DNA of 59,949 bases from an uncultured Rickettsiales bacterium (GTDB lineage Bacteria > Pseudomonadota > Alphaproteobacteria > Rickettsiales > UBA1997): assembly GCA_905478165.1 (NCBI GenBank), contig CAJQHK010000017.1:1-59949 (forward strand), read 5' to 3'. Each line of letters opens with the position of its first letter. Position 1 is the stretch's first letter. Positions 10,583 to 20,929 of this stretch are shown here, in pieces. The position numbers and the translations under genes are program-made. The notes below the pieces were generated by a model. It saw only the letters and a program-made list of their open reading frames with translations, did not search any database and was not told where the DNA came from.

Positions 10583-11437
10583 CTAATAAATTGAATAATT
10601 ATCAATTAATCTTACTCCTTCAATGTTGCCAGAAATAAAAATTCTATATTTTTTATTAGGATTAAATTTATAACATAAATCTAAGTTGTCTTCATCCCTA
10701 ATCTCCAAATAAACTATACTATCAAAGCCAGCTCCTACTAAATATTTCATATGCAGCCGTAATAAATCATCTATATTAATTTTATTATTTTCTAAAATTT
10801 GATTCTTAATATGACATAAGGTTGTGAAAATATTGTTAGCTATTTTTTTAGCACCATCACTTAAGAGTAAATTACGAGAAGAAAGAGCTAGTCCAGAATC
10901 CTCTCTAATCGTTTCAATTCCAATAATTTCTGTATCGATATTTAACTCCCGTACCAATCTTTTAATAATAAAGAATTGCTGAAAATCTTTTAATCCAAAA
11001 AAAGTAATATCTGGATTTATGATTGAAAATAACTTTACCATTATAAGGGCGACACCACCAAAATGATTTAACCTATCTTTGCCGCATAAAACTTTGTCAA
11101 TACCCCCTATGTCAATTGATATCGAATGATTTTCTAGATAAATTTCGTCATCACTTGGGCAAAAGACCGCGTCAACACCTACCTTTTGCAACCTATTTAA
11201 ATCATCAGATAGGTATCTTGGATATTTAGTATAATCTTCTTTTTGATTAAATTGTTTTTTGTTGATAAAAATACTAACGATAACAAATTCTGACTTTAGT
11301 TTAGCTTCTTCAATTAACTTTAGATGACCCTTGTGCAAAGATCCCATCGTCGGTACTAAGGAAATTTTTTTATCACTATATTTTGCATTAGCGACAATTG
11401 AGCGAACTTCCTTTATTGTTTGGCAAACATTAAACAT
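10583..11437 (-). CDS. panC: Pantoate--beta-alanine ligase
   Basis: 'LVPTMGSLHKGHLKLIEEAK', 'FFGLKDFQQ', 'REDSGLALSSRN'. Confidence 0.96.
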   Translation of the reverse strand: MFNVCQTIKEVRSIVANAKYSDKKISLVPTMGSLHKGHLKLIEEAKLKSEFVIVSIFINKKQFNQKEDYTKYPRYLSDDLNRLQKVGVDAVFCPSDDEIYLENHSISIDIGGIDKVLCGKDRLNHFGGVALIMVKLFSIINPDITFFGLKDFQQFFIIKRLVRELNIDTEIIGIETIREDSGLALSSRNLLLSDGAKKIANNIFTTLCHIKNQILENNKINIDDLLRLHMKYLVGAGFDSIVYLEIRDEDNLDLCYKFNPNKKYRIFISGNIEGVRLIDNYSIY

Positions 11438-12288
11438 CTGATTATTGAATTAAGATCTTTTGAATATTTTATTAATTGTAATTTTTTATTTTTAAATATG
11501 TTGGTTACATCATCCTCCATATCCACTCCTATTTCTAATATTAACAAAGATTTTTCATGTAAAAAATTACCAATATTTTCTGCAATCTCTCTATAACAGT
11601 TAAGGCCGTCTAATCCACCATCTAAGGCTATCTTTGGCTCAAAATTCTTAACTTCTGTTTGTAAATTGTCAATATCTTTGCTTTTGATGTAGGGCGGATT
11701 AGATATAATAATATCAAATTTTCTCCTCTCTAAATTCTGAAGCCAATCAGAATGAACAAATCGGACTCTATTATCTAGATTTAATTTTATAGCATTTTTC
11801 TTGGCAACATTTATTGACTTTATGTTGATATCAACAGCAACAGCTCTGGAGTTTGGAATATTTTTTAGGATAGAAAGTACTAAACATCCAGAACCAACAC
11901 CTAATTCCAAAATATTTATAGGTTTTTCATTAGCGCCACTATTTAATGCCAACAATACTTCGTCAATTAATAGTTCAGAATCCGGTCTTGGGTCTAAAAC
12001 ATTTTGATTAACATCAAAGTCAATAGAATAAAATTCTCTCTTGCCAATAATGTGAGATATAGGTTCGCCATTTAACCTTCTTTGTAATGCAGTTTTAATA
12101 TTTTCTAGAGATTTTTTATCTGGATATATCTCTCTACCCTTTAAGATTATATCTTCTTTCGATAAGTTCAGAAATTGAGATGTCAAGATATTAGATTCAA
12201 TTTTTGGCAGAGGTATATTGGATAGTCTTAATATATTCTCAATATTTTTGTTTAAAGTGGCTATAGAATCTTTAGTGGTTAGGTTCAT
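11413..12288 (-). CDS. prmC: Release factor glutamine methyltransferase
   Basis: SAM-binding 'ILELGVGSGCLVLSIL', catalytic 'ISNPPYI', 'PRPDSELLIDEVL'. Confidence 0.95.
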   Translation of the reverse strand: MNLTTKDSIATLNKNIENILRLSNIPLPKIESNILTSQFLNLSKEDIILKGREIYPDKKSLENIKTALQRRLNGEPISHIIGKREFYSIDFDVNQNVLDPRPDSELLIDEVLLALNSGANEKPINILELGVGSGCLVLSILKNIPNSRAVAVDINIKSINVAKKNAIKLNLDNRVRFVHSDWLQNLERRKFDIIISNPPYIKSKDIDNLQTEVKNFEPKIALDGGLDGLNCYREIAENIGNFLHEKSLLILEIGVDMEDDVTNIFKNKKLQLIKYSKDLNSIIRCLMFAKQ

Positions 12289-13346
12289 TGCCCAAAAGCA
12301 TCTTCAAGTATTTTAAGGACATCCTGAAGCGCTATATTATTAATAATAAATATTTTTCCAGGGTCGCTCTTAATGTGAAACACATCTTTACCCATTGCTG
12401 TTGATTCATTATTTTTTGCAATATTATTTAAGATAACCCCCATCTTTAAGTGATAACCCTCTATATACTTCACAAAATCTTCTTCAGAACTGAATTGACC
12501 AGGTATTACTAAATTCAAATCATTAAAAATATCAGCAGAATTTTTCTTAACCGAGTCAATTACTAAGTTTAGCATAAACTCCTTATTAAGAAGAACTATG
12601 TTAAAATCAAAATTACCGGCATCGTAGCTGCCAGCAGTAGAAATAGAAAATTTTGGAGTTGACAATTCTAACTTATCAATCTTTATTTTGTCTGGCAGTT
12701 TTGCAGAAAAATTAGCATCTGAGTTGCTATAAGAGTGACTATATGCCACATCAATCCTGGATTCCATTACTTCTGAGGAGATAAATTTGCTATAATTATT
12801 TGATGAAAATTTAATATCAGAAATTATTTGATCGTCAATATTGCTAACATTATACATTAAATTAACATCCTTTATTTCGGAAATAGGACCTAAAGAATCA
12901 AATATCTCTACATTAAGAGACTTAACAACCAAATTAGAAACGTTTTTATCAGAAAATTTAGCTAAAATTATTGTTTCTGGATCTAGTTTAACTATAGATT
13001 CTTGATCTTGGATTAATATTTTTACGTCACCATAAACAAATATTTGAAATTCATTAGAAAACAAAGAGGAATTTATTTTGATGTGATCGAGGTGGATTTT
13101 GTACTTTTTTTCCTTACTCTCTAGAGATACATTCTTTATTTCAATAGCCGGACTAGGTATAAATTTATAATTATACCCCTTAGATTTAAATCCAAAATTA
13201 TCTTCAAGATAGTCTATACTGTACTTTAATACAAGAAACTTATATACCAATAAGGATCCAACTACAACAATGATAGAGATTAGGGCTAATAATAATTTTA
13301 AATGCCTTTTGAAGAAGCTACTTTTTTTAATGTTTTTTGTATTCAT
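12285..13346 (-). CDS. Hypothetical single-pass membrane/periplasmic protein (DUF2125-like?)
   Basis: N-terminal TM segment followed by a beta-rich extracytoplasmic region. Overlaps prmC start by 4 nt. Family guess only. Confidence 0.6.
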   Translation of the reverse strand: MNTKNIKKSSFFKRHLKLLLALISIIVVVGSLLVYKFLVLKYSIDYLEDNFGFKSKGYNYKFIPSPAIEIKNVSLESKEKKYKIHLDHIKINSSLFSNEFQIFVYGDVKILIQDQESIVKLDPETIILAKFSDKNVSNLVVKSLNVEIFDSLGPISEIKDVNLMYNVSNIDDQIISDIKFSSNNYSKFISSEVMESRIDVAYSHSYSNSDANFSAKLPDKIKIDKLELSTPKFSISTAGSYDAGNFDFNIVLLNKEFMLNLVIDSVKKNSADIFNDLNLVIPGQFSSEEDFVKYIEGYHLKMGVILNNIAKNNESTAMGKDVFHIKSDPGKIFIINNIALQDVLKILEDAFGQ

Positions 13347-13349
13347 AAT

Positions 13350-13682
13350 TTATGATATATTACGAGTTTCGTCAGGGACTTCGACCACTATCCCATCTAG
13401 ATCTTTACTTAATACGATCTGACAACCAAGTCTTGAGGTTTTTGTTAAGCCAAAAGCGAGGTCAAGCATATCTTCTTCATCCTCCGAGGGTTCAGATAAT
13501 TTGTTAAAATATGCATTATCAACAATAACGTGACATGTGGAGCAGGCAAGAGAGCCTTCACAAGCACCCTCGAGATCAATGTCATTATTGTGCGCCGCCT
13601 CTAATATTGTAGTACCGACAGGAACATCAAGTTTAACTGTTTTACCCTTGATAAGAAAATTTATATTTACGGTTTGACTCAT
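13350..13682 (-). CDS. 2Fe-2S ferredoxin (adrenodoxin type)
   Basis: 'CEGSLACSTCHVIV...RLGCQI' cysteine pattern and 'LSEPSEDEEDMLDLAFGLTKTSRLGCQI'. Confidence 0.95.
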   Translation of the reverse strand: MSQTVNINFLIKGKTVKLDVPVGTTILEAAHNNDIDLEGACEGSLACSTCHVIVDNAYFNKLSEPSEDEEDMLDLAFGLTKTSRLGCQIVLSKDLDGIVVEVPDETRNIS

Positions 13683-13865
13683 TTTTTTATAATAATATTA
13701 TATAATATTGAATTTGTTATTCAATCAAACAAGATATGAAAAATCAAATATATTTTGTAAAATTAAGGTTGACAAGAGTTTTTTTAAAATTAAAGTTGTT
13801 AATTGGTCCAAAAAATGACAATTAAACTACATATTACTAAAATTATATAAATATATATAAATACA

Positions 13866-14183
13866 ATGTTTGCAATATTAAAAACTGGAGGTAAGCAATA
13901 TAAAGTTGCCAAAGATGACATTATACAAATTGAAAAGCTAGACTATAGCGACGGTGATTTGGTTAAATTAACCGAAATCCTGTTAATAGAAAAGGATGGT
14001 GGTGACGTATTATTTGGAGCACCCTTTATTGATGGTGGCGTTGTAGAAGGTCAAGTTGTTAAGAATTATAAAGATAAAAAAGTTATAATTTTTAAAAAAA
14101 GGAGGAGACAAAACTCTAGAAGAAAAAATGGCCATCGCCAAATGAAAACTGAATTAAAAATAACTGATATTAAATTTAATTAG
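13866..14183 (+). CDS. rplU: 50S ribosomal protein L21
   Basis: '[18 protein letters not shown]...[16 protein letters not shown]'; adjacent to rpmA. Confidence 0.97.
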   Translation: MFAILKTGGKQYKVAKDDIIQIEKLDYSDGDLVKLTEILLIEKDGGDVLFGAPFIDGGVVEGQVVKNYKDKKVIIFKKRRRQNSRRKNGHRQMKTELKITDIKFN

Positions 14184-14185
14184 AT

Positions 14186-14452
14186 ATGTCAACTAAGAAA
14201 GCGGGCGGTAGCTCGAGAAACGGAAGAGATTCAGCTGGTCGTAGACTAGGAATCAAGCTATTTGGCGGTCAACATGCAATAGCCGGAAATATCATCGCAA
14301 GACAGAGAGGTACAAAATGGCACCCTGGTAGCAATACTGGAATGGGCAAAGATCATACGATTTTTGCATTAATTGACGGTTTTGTAAAATTCGTTAAGTT
14401 TGGTGCATCAAATAAAGTTAAAATAGAAGTTGTTCCTGCGGAAAAAAATTAA
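14186..14452 (+). CDS. rpmA: 50S ribosomal protein L27
   Basis: '[29 protein letters not shown]...[13 protein letters not shown]'. Confidence 0.98.
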   Translation: MSTKKAGGSSRNGRDSAGRRLGIKLFGGQHAIAGNIIARQRGTKWHPGSNTGMGKDHTIFALIDGFVKFVKFGASNKVKIEVVPAEKN

Positions 14453-14484
14453 TACAATTTTTAGGAAAATAAATAGCAGAAACA

Positions 14485-15495
14485 TTGTTTAACAATATAG
14501 TAAGTAGTAGCTACATAACTCAATACATCTTATTTTTTGTACTTCCGGCTATCCTTTGTTACTTATCGACAGCTAAATACATTAAATTTAGTCAAAAAAA
14601 TTCTCTATTTCAGCCAATCAGAAAAGAAGGTCCAAAACTACATATAAAAACTAAACAAAAAACCCCAACCTTTGGAGGATTATTTATAGTTCTTTCGGTT
14701 ATCATTACCAATATCTTACTGTCTGACCTAACAAACGCATACCTTCTATCGGCATTATTTATTCTAATGTCATTTTCTGCTATTGGCTTTGCTGATGATT
14801 ATATAAAAGTTGTAAAACAAAATAGCTTAGGATTTAAAGGTAGTATTAAACTGATGATTCAATTTTCTTTAGTCTTGTCTGTTATTTTTTTCTTAGGAAT
14901 CAACAATCCGATCTTCTGGTCTGGCGAGGTTTCGGTGCCATTTAGCAACATATCTATCAATATTGGTACTTTATACTTTTTATTTGTAGGAATTGTAGTT
15001 GTAGGAGCGGCCAACGCTACCAACCTCACCGATGGTCTTGACGGTTTAGTTTCAGTACCCATTATCTTTAACTCCATAGCTTTAATTGCCATTATTTTTA
15101 GTCTCGATGAATCTGAAATAAAAGAATTTTATCCTCTAATATTGCTAGGATATTCTTTAATTGCATCCGTTGCGACATTCTTTATATTCAACAGATACCC
15201 AGCTAAAATTTTTATGGGAGATGTGGGTAGTTTAGCAATAGGTGCAACCCTTGGCATTATTGCCATTATAATTAAAAAAGAATTGGCTTTTGCGATAATC
15301 ACCCTATTATTTATGATAGAAGCATTATCAGTTATAATTCAGGTTGGATCTTATAAAATTTGGAAAAAAAGAATCTTCTTAATGACTCCAATTCATCACC
15401 ACTTTGAAAAAATGGGATGGTCAGAGCAAAAGGTTGTAAAAATCTTTTGGTTAGTATCTCTTCTTGCTTCTATAATTGGATTTGTATCCAGCTAA
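14485..15495 (+). CDS. mraY: Phospho-N-acetylmuramoyl-pentapeptide-transferase
   Basis: 'KTPTFGGLFIV', 'NATNLTDGLDGLV', 'FMGDVGSLAIGA', 'MTPIHHHFEKMGWSEQKVV'. Likely TTG start. Confidence 0.97.
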   Translation: MFNNIVSSSYITQYILFFVLPAILCYLSTAKYIKFSQKNSLFQPIRKEGPKLHIKTKQKTPTFGGLFIVLSVIITNILLSDLTNAYLLSALFILMSFSAIGFADDYIKVVKQNSLGFKGSIKLMIQFSLVLSVIFFLGINNPIFWSGEVSVPFSNISINIGTLYFLFVGIVVVGAANATNLTDGLDGLVSVPIIFNSIALIAIIFSLDESEIKEFYPLILLGYSLIASVATFFIFNRYPAKIFMGDVGSLAIGATLGIIAIIIKKELAFAIITLLFMIEALSVIIQVGSYKIWKKRIFLMTPIHHHFEKMGWSEQKVVKIFWLVSLLASIIGFVSS

Positions 15496-15496
15496 G

Positions 15497-15553
15497 GATC
15501 TACGCAAGAACAACTAATATTTTATTGAAATACGAGTTGTTCTTGTGTAGATT
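15497..15553. repeat. Long intergenic hairpin (19-bp arms, two G-T positions) between mraY and cimA
   Basis: gatctacgcaagaacaact (15497-15515) / agttgttcttgtgtagatt (15535-15553). No downstream T-run. Confidence 0.8.
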
Positions 15554-15608
15554 CTAAATTAAGCTTGAATATTATTCCTACTATATTTCAGTAAAATTAT
15601 ACACAACA

Positions 15609-17189
15609 ATGAAAGAAAGAGTTTATCTTTACGACTCCACCTTAAGAGATGGAGGTCAAACCAGCACTATCAATTTTAGCGCTAGTGATAAGAAAAAAAT
15701 TGCCATAGAATTAGATAGGATAGGAATCGACTATATTGAAGGTGGTTGGCCTGGAGCGAATCAAACTGATGACGAGTTTTTTGCTGATTTACCAACCTTA
15801 AATAATTCTAAATTTACTGCCTTTGGTATGACAAATCGTCATTCAGTACCTGCCTACGAAGATAAATCGTTAAATAAATTAATTGCAAGTAATGTAGAGT
15901 CGGTGTGCATAGTTGGTAAATCTTGGGATTTTCATTTAAAAAATGCCCTAAATATTACGGAGAAACAAAATTTATCTATGATTTCTGACTCAATTTCTCA
16001 TATTAGACAGAGTGGAAAGGAAGCTATATTTGATGCTGAACATTTTTTTGATGGCTACAAGTCAAACCCAGAATTTTCTTTAAAATGCCTAGAATCCGCC
16101 TATAAATCAGGTGCTAGATGGGTTGTGCTGTGCGACACTAATGGCGGTACATTACCTTATGAAATTTATGATATCATATTAGAAGTTAAAAAAATCATTC
16201 CACATATTAACCTTGGAATTCACTGTCATAATGATGGCGGAGTTGCTGTTGCCAACTCAATTGCCGCAGTTAAAGCTGGGGTTCGTCAAGTTCAAGGAAC
16301 ATTAAATGGTCTCGGTGAAAGATGTGGTAATGCAGATTTAATTAGCTTAATTCCTAATTTAATGTTAAAGATGGGCTTTGATGTCGGTATCAAAGCAGAA
16401 AACCTTAAAAATCTTTGCCATACTTCATACTTCTTAGACGATCTACTTAATAGACCTCGCGATAATTTTGCTCCTTTTGTTGGTAAATTTGCCTTTGCTC
16501 ACAAGGGAGGTCTTCACGTTTCTGCTATTAATAAAAACTCTAAATCTTATGAGCATATAGAGCCGGACTTAGTTGGTAACAAAAGGAGGATAATGATCTC
16601 TGATCAAGCAGGCAGATCAAATGTAATATCTAAAATTAAAGAAATTGGCCTAGAAGTTGACAATAAAAATAAAATTATAAATGATCTAGTTGAGGAGGTA
16701 AAGTTACTCGAAAGCCAAGGTTATGCCTACGATAATGCTGATGCTAGTTTTGAAATTTTAGTAAAAAAATCTCTAAATATTATACCGAATTATTTTCAAT
16801 TAAAGTCATTCAAAGTTTTTGATGAATTAAAGGGCGTTGAGGATAAAAATATCATCTCAAAAGCAGAAATAGAAATTGTAATTGATAACGAAGTTAAGAA
16901 AACCAGCTCCTATGGCGAAGGACCTATTAACGCTCTGGACAAAGCTTTAAGGTTAGTATTGTCAGAAAAATATCCAATCTTAGATAAAATATCACTAAAT
17001 GATTACAAGGTGATGATTTTAAATTCTTCAGATGGCACGAAAGCAAAAACTCGTGTTGAAATTAGGTCTACAGACCAAAATGGCTCAGAATGGACCACTA
17101 TTGGGGTTTCAAAAAATATTGTTGAAGCGTCATTTAAAGCTTTAAGAGATAGTATTAATTACAAACTATCTAAAGACTCGATAGGGTAA
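15609..17189 (+). CDS. cimA: (R)-citramalate synthase
   Basis: 'YDSTLRDGGQTSTINFSASDKKKIA', 'DTNGGTLPYEI', 'GIHCHNDGGVAVANS', 'GTLNGLGERCGNADL', plus C-terminal LeuA-type regulatory domain. ~526 aa, CimA-like. Confidence 0.93.
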   Translation: MKERVYLYDSTLRDGGQTSTINFSASDKKKIAIELDRIGIDYIEGGWPGANQTDDEFFADLPTLNNSKFTAFGMTNRHSVPAYEDKSLNKLIASNVESVCIVGKSWDFHLKNALNITEKQNLSMISDSISHIRQSGKEAIFDAEHFFDGYKSNPEFSLKCLESAYKSGARWVVLCDTNGGTLPYEIYDIILEVKKIIPHINLGIHCHNDGGVAVANSIAAVKAGVRQVQGTLNGLGERCGNADLISLIPNLMLKMGFDVGIKAENLKNLCHTSYFLDDLLNRPRDNFAPFVGKFAFAHKGGLHVSAINKNSKSYEHIEPDLVGNKRRIMISDQAGRSNVISKIKEIGLEVDNKNKIINDLVEEVKLLESQGYAYDNADASFEILVKKSLNIIPNYFQLKSFKVFDELKGVEDKNIISKAEIEIVIDNEVKKTSSYGEGPINALDKALRLVLSEKYPILDKISLNDYKVMILNSSDGTKAKTRVEIRSTDQNGSEWTTIGVSKNIVEASFKALRDSINYKLSKDSIG

Positions 17190-17264
17190 ATTCTAGATTA
17201 TATTCAAACAATGTGATATAATTTTTATTATTTTTTAAAATTTAATAAAATTAATATGACTATG

Positions 17265-17895
17265 AGCGGGGAAGTTTTAAATATCTAACATTTAAAGATA
17301 GGTAAATAATTTATCATATAAGATTTATTGAAAAAGAATCTTTACAGTAAATAGATTATTTTATTGGTAAATCAAAATCTACCATTAGCTACGATCTAAA
17401 CAATAAAAAGGAAAGAGCAAAATACATCCCTACCATTGCTCACGGTAAATATAAGAGAGTGCTTCATAAAAAGGATAGGTTTGCAACAGATAGTAATCCC
17501 AAAGCTTTGAAATATTTAAAAAATAATCTTATAAACTATAAATGGTCATTAGATGTAATATCCAGCAAAACAGAAAGAAGATATTAGATTTTATACAGCT
17601 ACCGATTTTTGTATGACTTTATTTGCAATTTCAACACTTAGAAGAGGTTAGAATTATATAAATATTTACCACGCAAAAGACAAAATAGATTAAAACAAGG
17701 CTATGATTCTCATAATCTTTCCTAAAGATAAAGATGTCACGAAATTAACAAAACAAAAATTACAAAAAATAGAATATTTACTCAGTCAATATGCTAAGAA
17801 GAGTATTAGGATATAAAACTCCTAACCAATTTGGGAACGAGAAGTTAAAATTAGCAGCAAATTCCTTGGTCTAAAAATTATAGATTTTGTTCGAA
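17265..17895 (+). pseudogene. Decayed IS30-family transposase remnant
   Basis: Translating through stops/frameshifts: 'YLTFKDR*IIYHIRFIEKESLQ*IDYFIGKSKSTISYDLNNKKERAKYIPTIAHGKYKRVLHKKDRF', then 'KRLELYKYLPRKRQNRLKQGYD' and 'VLGYKTPNQ'. Several in-frame stops and at least one frameshift. Confidence 0.82.
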
Positions 17896-18086
17896 TTAGT
17901 GGTTAAATTTATCAGGGTACTATACATATTAATGTTACTAGGGAGTTATACTATTTCTTTATTCTTCTTTTATTAATGGAAAGTGATCTATCTTCGAACT
18001 CATTATATGATTTGACTCTGCGATACAAAGTAAAATTCTAAATTAGAAGTTGTAATTAATGAAAACTACTATTTTTAAATTTTGCG

Positions 18087-18488
18087 TTAATGGTGGGATT
18101 TATTGCTATATAATAATTCTACAGCCCTATCTTTAAAAGCTGGCTTTCTCCTGATTAATTTATTAAGGATTTTTTCCGCTTTTCGAAATTTATTTTGTGC
18201 TAGAAGTGATTTTGCAAGCATAAAATATCCTTCATAATGATCGGGCCAAAATTTAGTTAAAATTGTAAAGCGAAATGTAGCCTCGCTAAAGTTACCATTT
18301 CTATAATATTTTTTTCCTAACTTAAAATTTGATTCAGAGAGATTTTTTGACCTTTTGGCCATTAATCTTAAATTTAATATAAATTTATTAGAAGATTTTT
18401 GAATATTATTAAAAAAATCATGGATTCCAGACTTTTTATCCTTTGTCGAGTTATATCCAAGAAGTTTTTTAATTGTGCCAAAGTTCAT
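18087..18488 (-). CDS. TPR-repeat-containing hypothetical protein
   Basis: TPR-like pattern 'LGKKYYRNGNFSEATFRFTILTKFWPDHYEGYFMLAKSLLAQNKFRKAEKILNKLIRRKP'. Confidence 0.65.
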   Translation of the reverse strand: MNFGTIKKLLGYNSTKDKKSGIHDFFNNIQKSSNKFILNLRLMAKRSKNLSESNFKLGKKYYRNGNFSEATFRFTILTKFWPDHYEGYFMLAKSLLAQNKFRKAEKILNKLIRRKPAFKDRAVELLYSNKSHH

Positions 18489-18587
18489 AAATTAATAAAA
18501 AATTTCAATTAATTTTTTAGAGGTTGGTGTAATGCCATATTTAGACTTCATTTTTTTAGCCCAAGGTTTAAAAAACAAGAGGAATAT

Positions 18588-19067
18588 TTAAGCAAGTTTA
18601 CTAAAATCTAAAAGGAATGTATCTAATATAATATTTGCTGCAATTTTATCAATTGTTTTTTTTCTACTATGCTTTCTTTTTAATTTTAAATTATCGTCAA
18701 TAAATATTCTTGCAGAAGAGCTGCTATATCTCTCATCATACAATATTATTTTAATTTTACCTAGTAAGAATATATCGATATTGTCAGCAAAACGTCTAAC
18801 AAACATACTGATATCAGTTTCGCTACCATCAAGATGAATTGGTAAGCCAATCACCAATAATTCAATCTCATTTTTCTCGATGTACTCTTTTATTTTAGGG
18901 AAATCCTTTTTATTTCCTGATCGGTCAATTGTGGCAAATGGGTTGCATATAGTTCTTGAGGGGTCACAAATTGCCACGCCAATTACTTTTGTTCCGACAT
19001 CTAGGGATAAAAATCTGCTTTCTGTCAATAAGTCTCCTTTTAAATCTGCTATGTTGCTATATATCAT
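18588..19067 (-). CDS. ruvX: Putative pre-16S rRNA nuclease (RuvX/YqgF)
   Basis: 'RFLSLDVGTKVIGVAICD', 'LLVIGLPIHLDGSETD', 'LYDERYSSSSAR'. Confidence 0.92.
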   Translation of the reverse strand: MIYSNIADLKGDLLTESRFLSLDVGTKVIGVAICDPSRTICNPFATIDRSGNKKDFPKIKEYIEKNEIELLVIGLPIHLDGSETDISMFVRRFADNIDIFLLGKIKIILYDERYSSSSARIFIDDNLKLKRKHSRKKTIDKIAANIILDTFLLDFSKLA

Positions 19068-19128
19068 GATTAAATTTATAATTTAACTTCGCGTCGTCAC
19101 TTCTTAGGTTAAAATAAATATCATATAG

Positions 19129-19779
19129 ATGATTAAGTTAGTCAAATTACTTGCAAGTAAGCAATATTTTGTTACCGCAATTGGTACGGATATTGGTAAA
19201 ACTTATTTCACAACAAGTTTATGCCAAATTTTATTAAATATTGGTCAAAAAGCAAACATTATTAAACCTGTGATTAGTGGTTTTACTTTAAATGATGATT
19301 GTAATGATACACTGACAATATTGGATAGTCTTGGGATGGAAAAGAGTATTGATAATATTGATAAAATATCACCTTTTAGGTTAAAATTACCATTATCTCC
19401 AGATATAGCCTCCAGAGGGGAGGGTGTGGAGTTAAGTTTTGATAAAATTACAGATTTTTGTTTAGATAATATTAAGAAATCAAAAAGAAGTAACGAATTT
19501 TTGTTTATAGAGGGTGCTGGTGGAGTTATGACACCAGTTACGCACGATAAAACATTTGTTGATTTGATGCAAAAATTACCTATCCCTGTAATCTTGATAA
19601 TAAGTAATTATCTAGGATCGATTAGTCACGCTTTGACAGCCATTAAAGTTTTGGAACAATGTAATGTTGATTTGGAATATATTATTTTAAATTTTAGAGA
19701 AGGTATGGAATCGGGAACGGCTTTGGAAATGTTGGAATCTTTAAATAGGTTTACTAATAAGAAGATTATTGTCCTATGA
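19129..19779 (+). CDS. bioD: Dethiobiotin synthase
   Basis: 'FVTAIGTDIGKTYFTTSLCQIL', 'KPVISGF', 'LFIEGAGGVMTPVTHDKTFVDLMQ'. Confidence 0.93.
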   Translation: MIKLVKLLASKQYFVTAIGTDIGKTYFTTSLCQILLNIGQKANIIKPVISGFTLNDDCNDTLTILDSLGMEKSIDNIDKISPFRLKLPLSPDIASRGEGVELSFDKITDFCLDNIKKSKRSNEFLFIEGAGGVMTPVTHDKTFVDLMQKLPIPVILIISNYLGSISHALTAIKVLEQCNVDLEYIILNFREGMESGTALEMLESLNRFTNKKIIVL

Positions 19780-20507
19780 AATTTAGTGACGAAGGAATTA
19801 TTATTTTTGCTAAAAAACATGGAGAAAATTCTCTTATAATTAAAATTCTTTCCAAAGAGAATGGTGTTTGCACTGCTTTTGTTAGGAAGTCTACAAGTCC
19901 CAAGAATTATTCAAAATATCAGATTGGTAATTTAGTTTTTTTTGATTTATATGCCAAAAATAGCGATAGCTTATCTTATGTTCGTGTTGAAAATTTAGCA
20001 TCTTTTGCGTCTAGACATATATTAAGTTTTACTAGATTGAATATAATTACTTTATTTTGCCTAATAATTTCTAAAAATTTTATGGATCAAGATCCTAATA
20101 AGGATTTATTTTCTTCATTTATATTGTTTTTACAATCTTTAGGTCAGGATGATAAGGTTATTTTGGCTAATATTATTAAGTTTGAATTGAAATTGCTTGA
20201 AATATCTGGTTATGGTCTGGACTTATCTTCTTGTGCTGTTACTGGTAAGAAGGATGATTTGTATTTTATCTCGCCAAAGTCTGGTAGGGTAGCTTCTTAT
20301 GAGTCTGGTAAGCCTTACGAAGATAAATTATTTCTTCTAACAAAATTTTTTAAAAACAACCTAATTCTAAGTAAGGATATTAGCGGCGATGATCTTATGG
20401 AGAGTGTAAATATTACTATATTTTTTATGAAAAAATATGATTTACTTAGTGGGGGGTTGATAGATCTTAGTAAGAAAATTAATAAATCTCTCTTAGAGGG
20501 TCTTTAG
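19776..20507 (+). CDS. recO: DNA repair protein RecO
   Basis: 'DEGIIIFAKKHGENSLIIKILSKENG', C-terminal RecO-like 'CAVTGKKDDLYFISPKSGRVA'. Confidence 0.88.
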   Translation: MKFSDEGIIIFAKKHGENSLIIKILSKENGVCTAFVRKSTSPKNYSKYQIGNLVFFDLYAKNSDSLSYVRVENLASFASRHILSFTRLNIITLFCLIISKNFMDQDPNKDLFSSFILFLQSLGQDDKVILANIIKFELKLLEISGYGLDLSSCAVTGKKDDLYFISPKSGRVASYESGKPYEDKLFLLTKFFKNNLILSKDISGDDLMESVNITIFFMKKYDLLSGGLIDLSKKINKSLLEGL

Positions 20508-20607
20508 AAATTTTTACTTTCAATAACTACTTTGAGTATTTTGGAGAAAAGAACGAAGGTGATCTATTAAATTTCTATGTTCTGTGTAAAGGCAGGCTTT
20601 GATATAA

Positions 20608-20916
20608 TTAACTTTGTCTACTCTTTATGTGAAGCATTCTTTCTTTAGCTTCATGAACTCTAGCAATAACTTTATCTATTGCAACCAGGGTATTAGTCTT
20701 TATTTGTTCTGATCGAGGTTGCTTTATGTAATTGATAAATTCTTTGGACATGTCGTCGGCACAATGTTCTAAGGTTTCTATGATAGATTGCACAATTTTA
20801 AACTCGGCATCTCTTTTCAACTCAGGATCTTCGTGAGATAGATCTATTAATTGATCAATGAAATTGTAGTATTTCATGATTTTATTGTAGATATCTTCTT
20901 GTTTGTGGGTTGCCAT
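20608..20916 (-). CDS. Hypothetical helical protein (102 aa)
   Basis: ORF in tandem downstream of carD. No family recognised. Confidence 0.55.
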   Translation of the reverse strand: MATHKQEDIYNKIMKYYNFIDQLIDLSHEDPELKRDAEFKIVQSIIETLEHCADDMSKEFINYIKQPRSEQIKTNTLVAIDKVIARVHEAKERMLHIKSRQS

Positions 20917-20929
20917 AATTTAACGATTT

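Noticed and set aside
18495-18587. Short minus-strand frame encoding 'FKPWAKKMKSKYGITPTSKKLIEIFY' between ruvX and the TPR gene
   Set aside because: Looks protein-like, but it is too short and lacks a convincing start or homologue; could be a remnant. Not called as a CDS.
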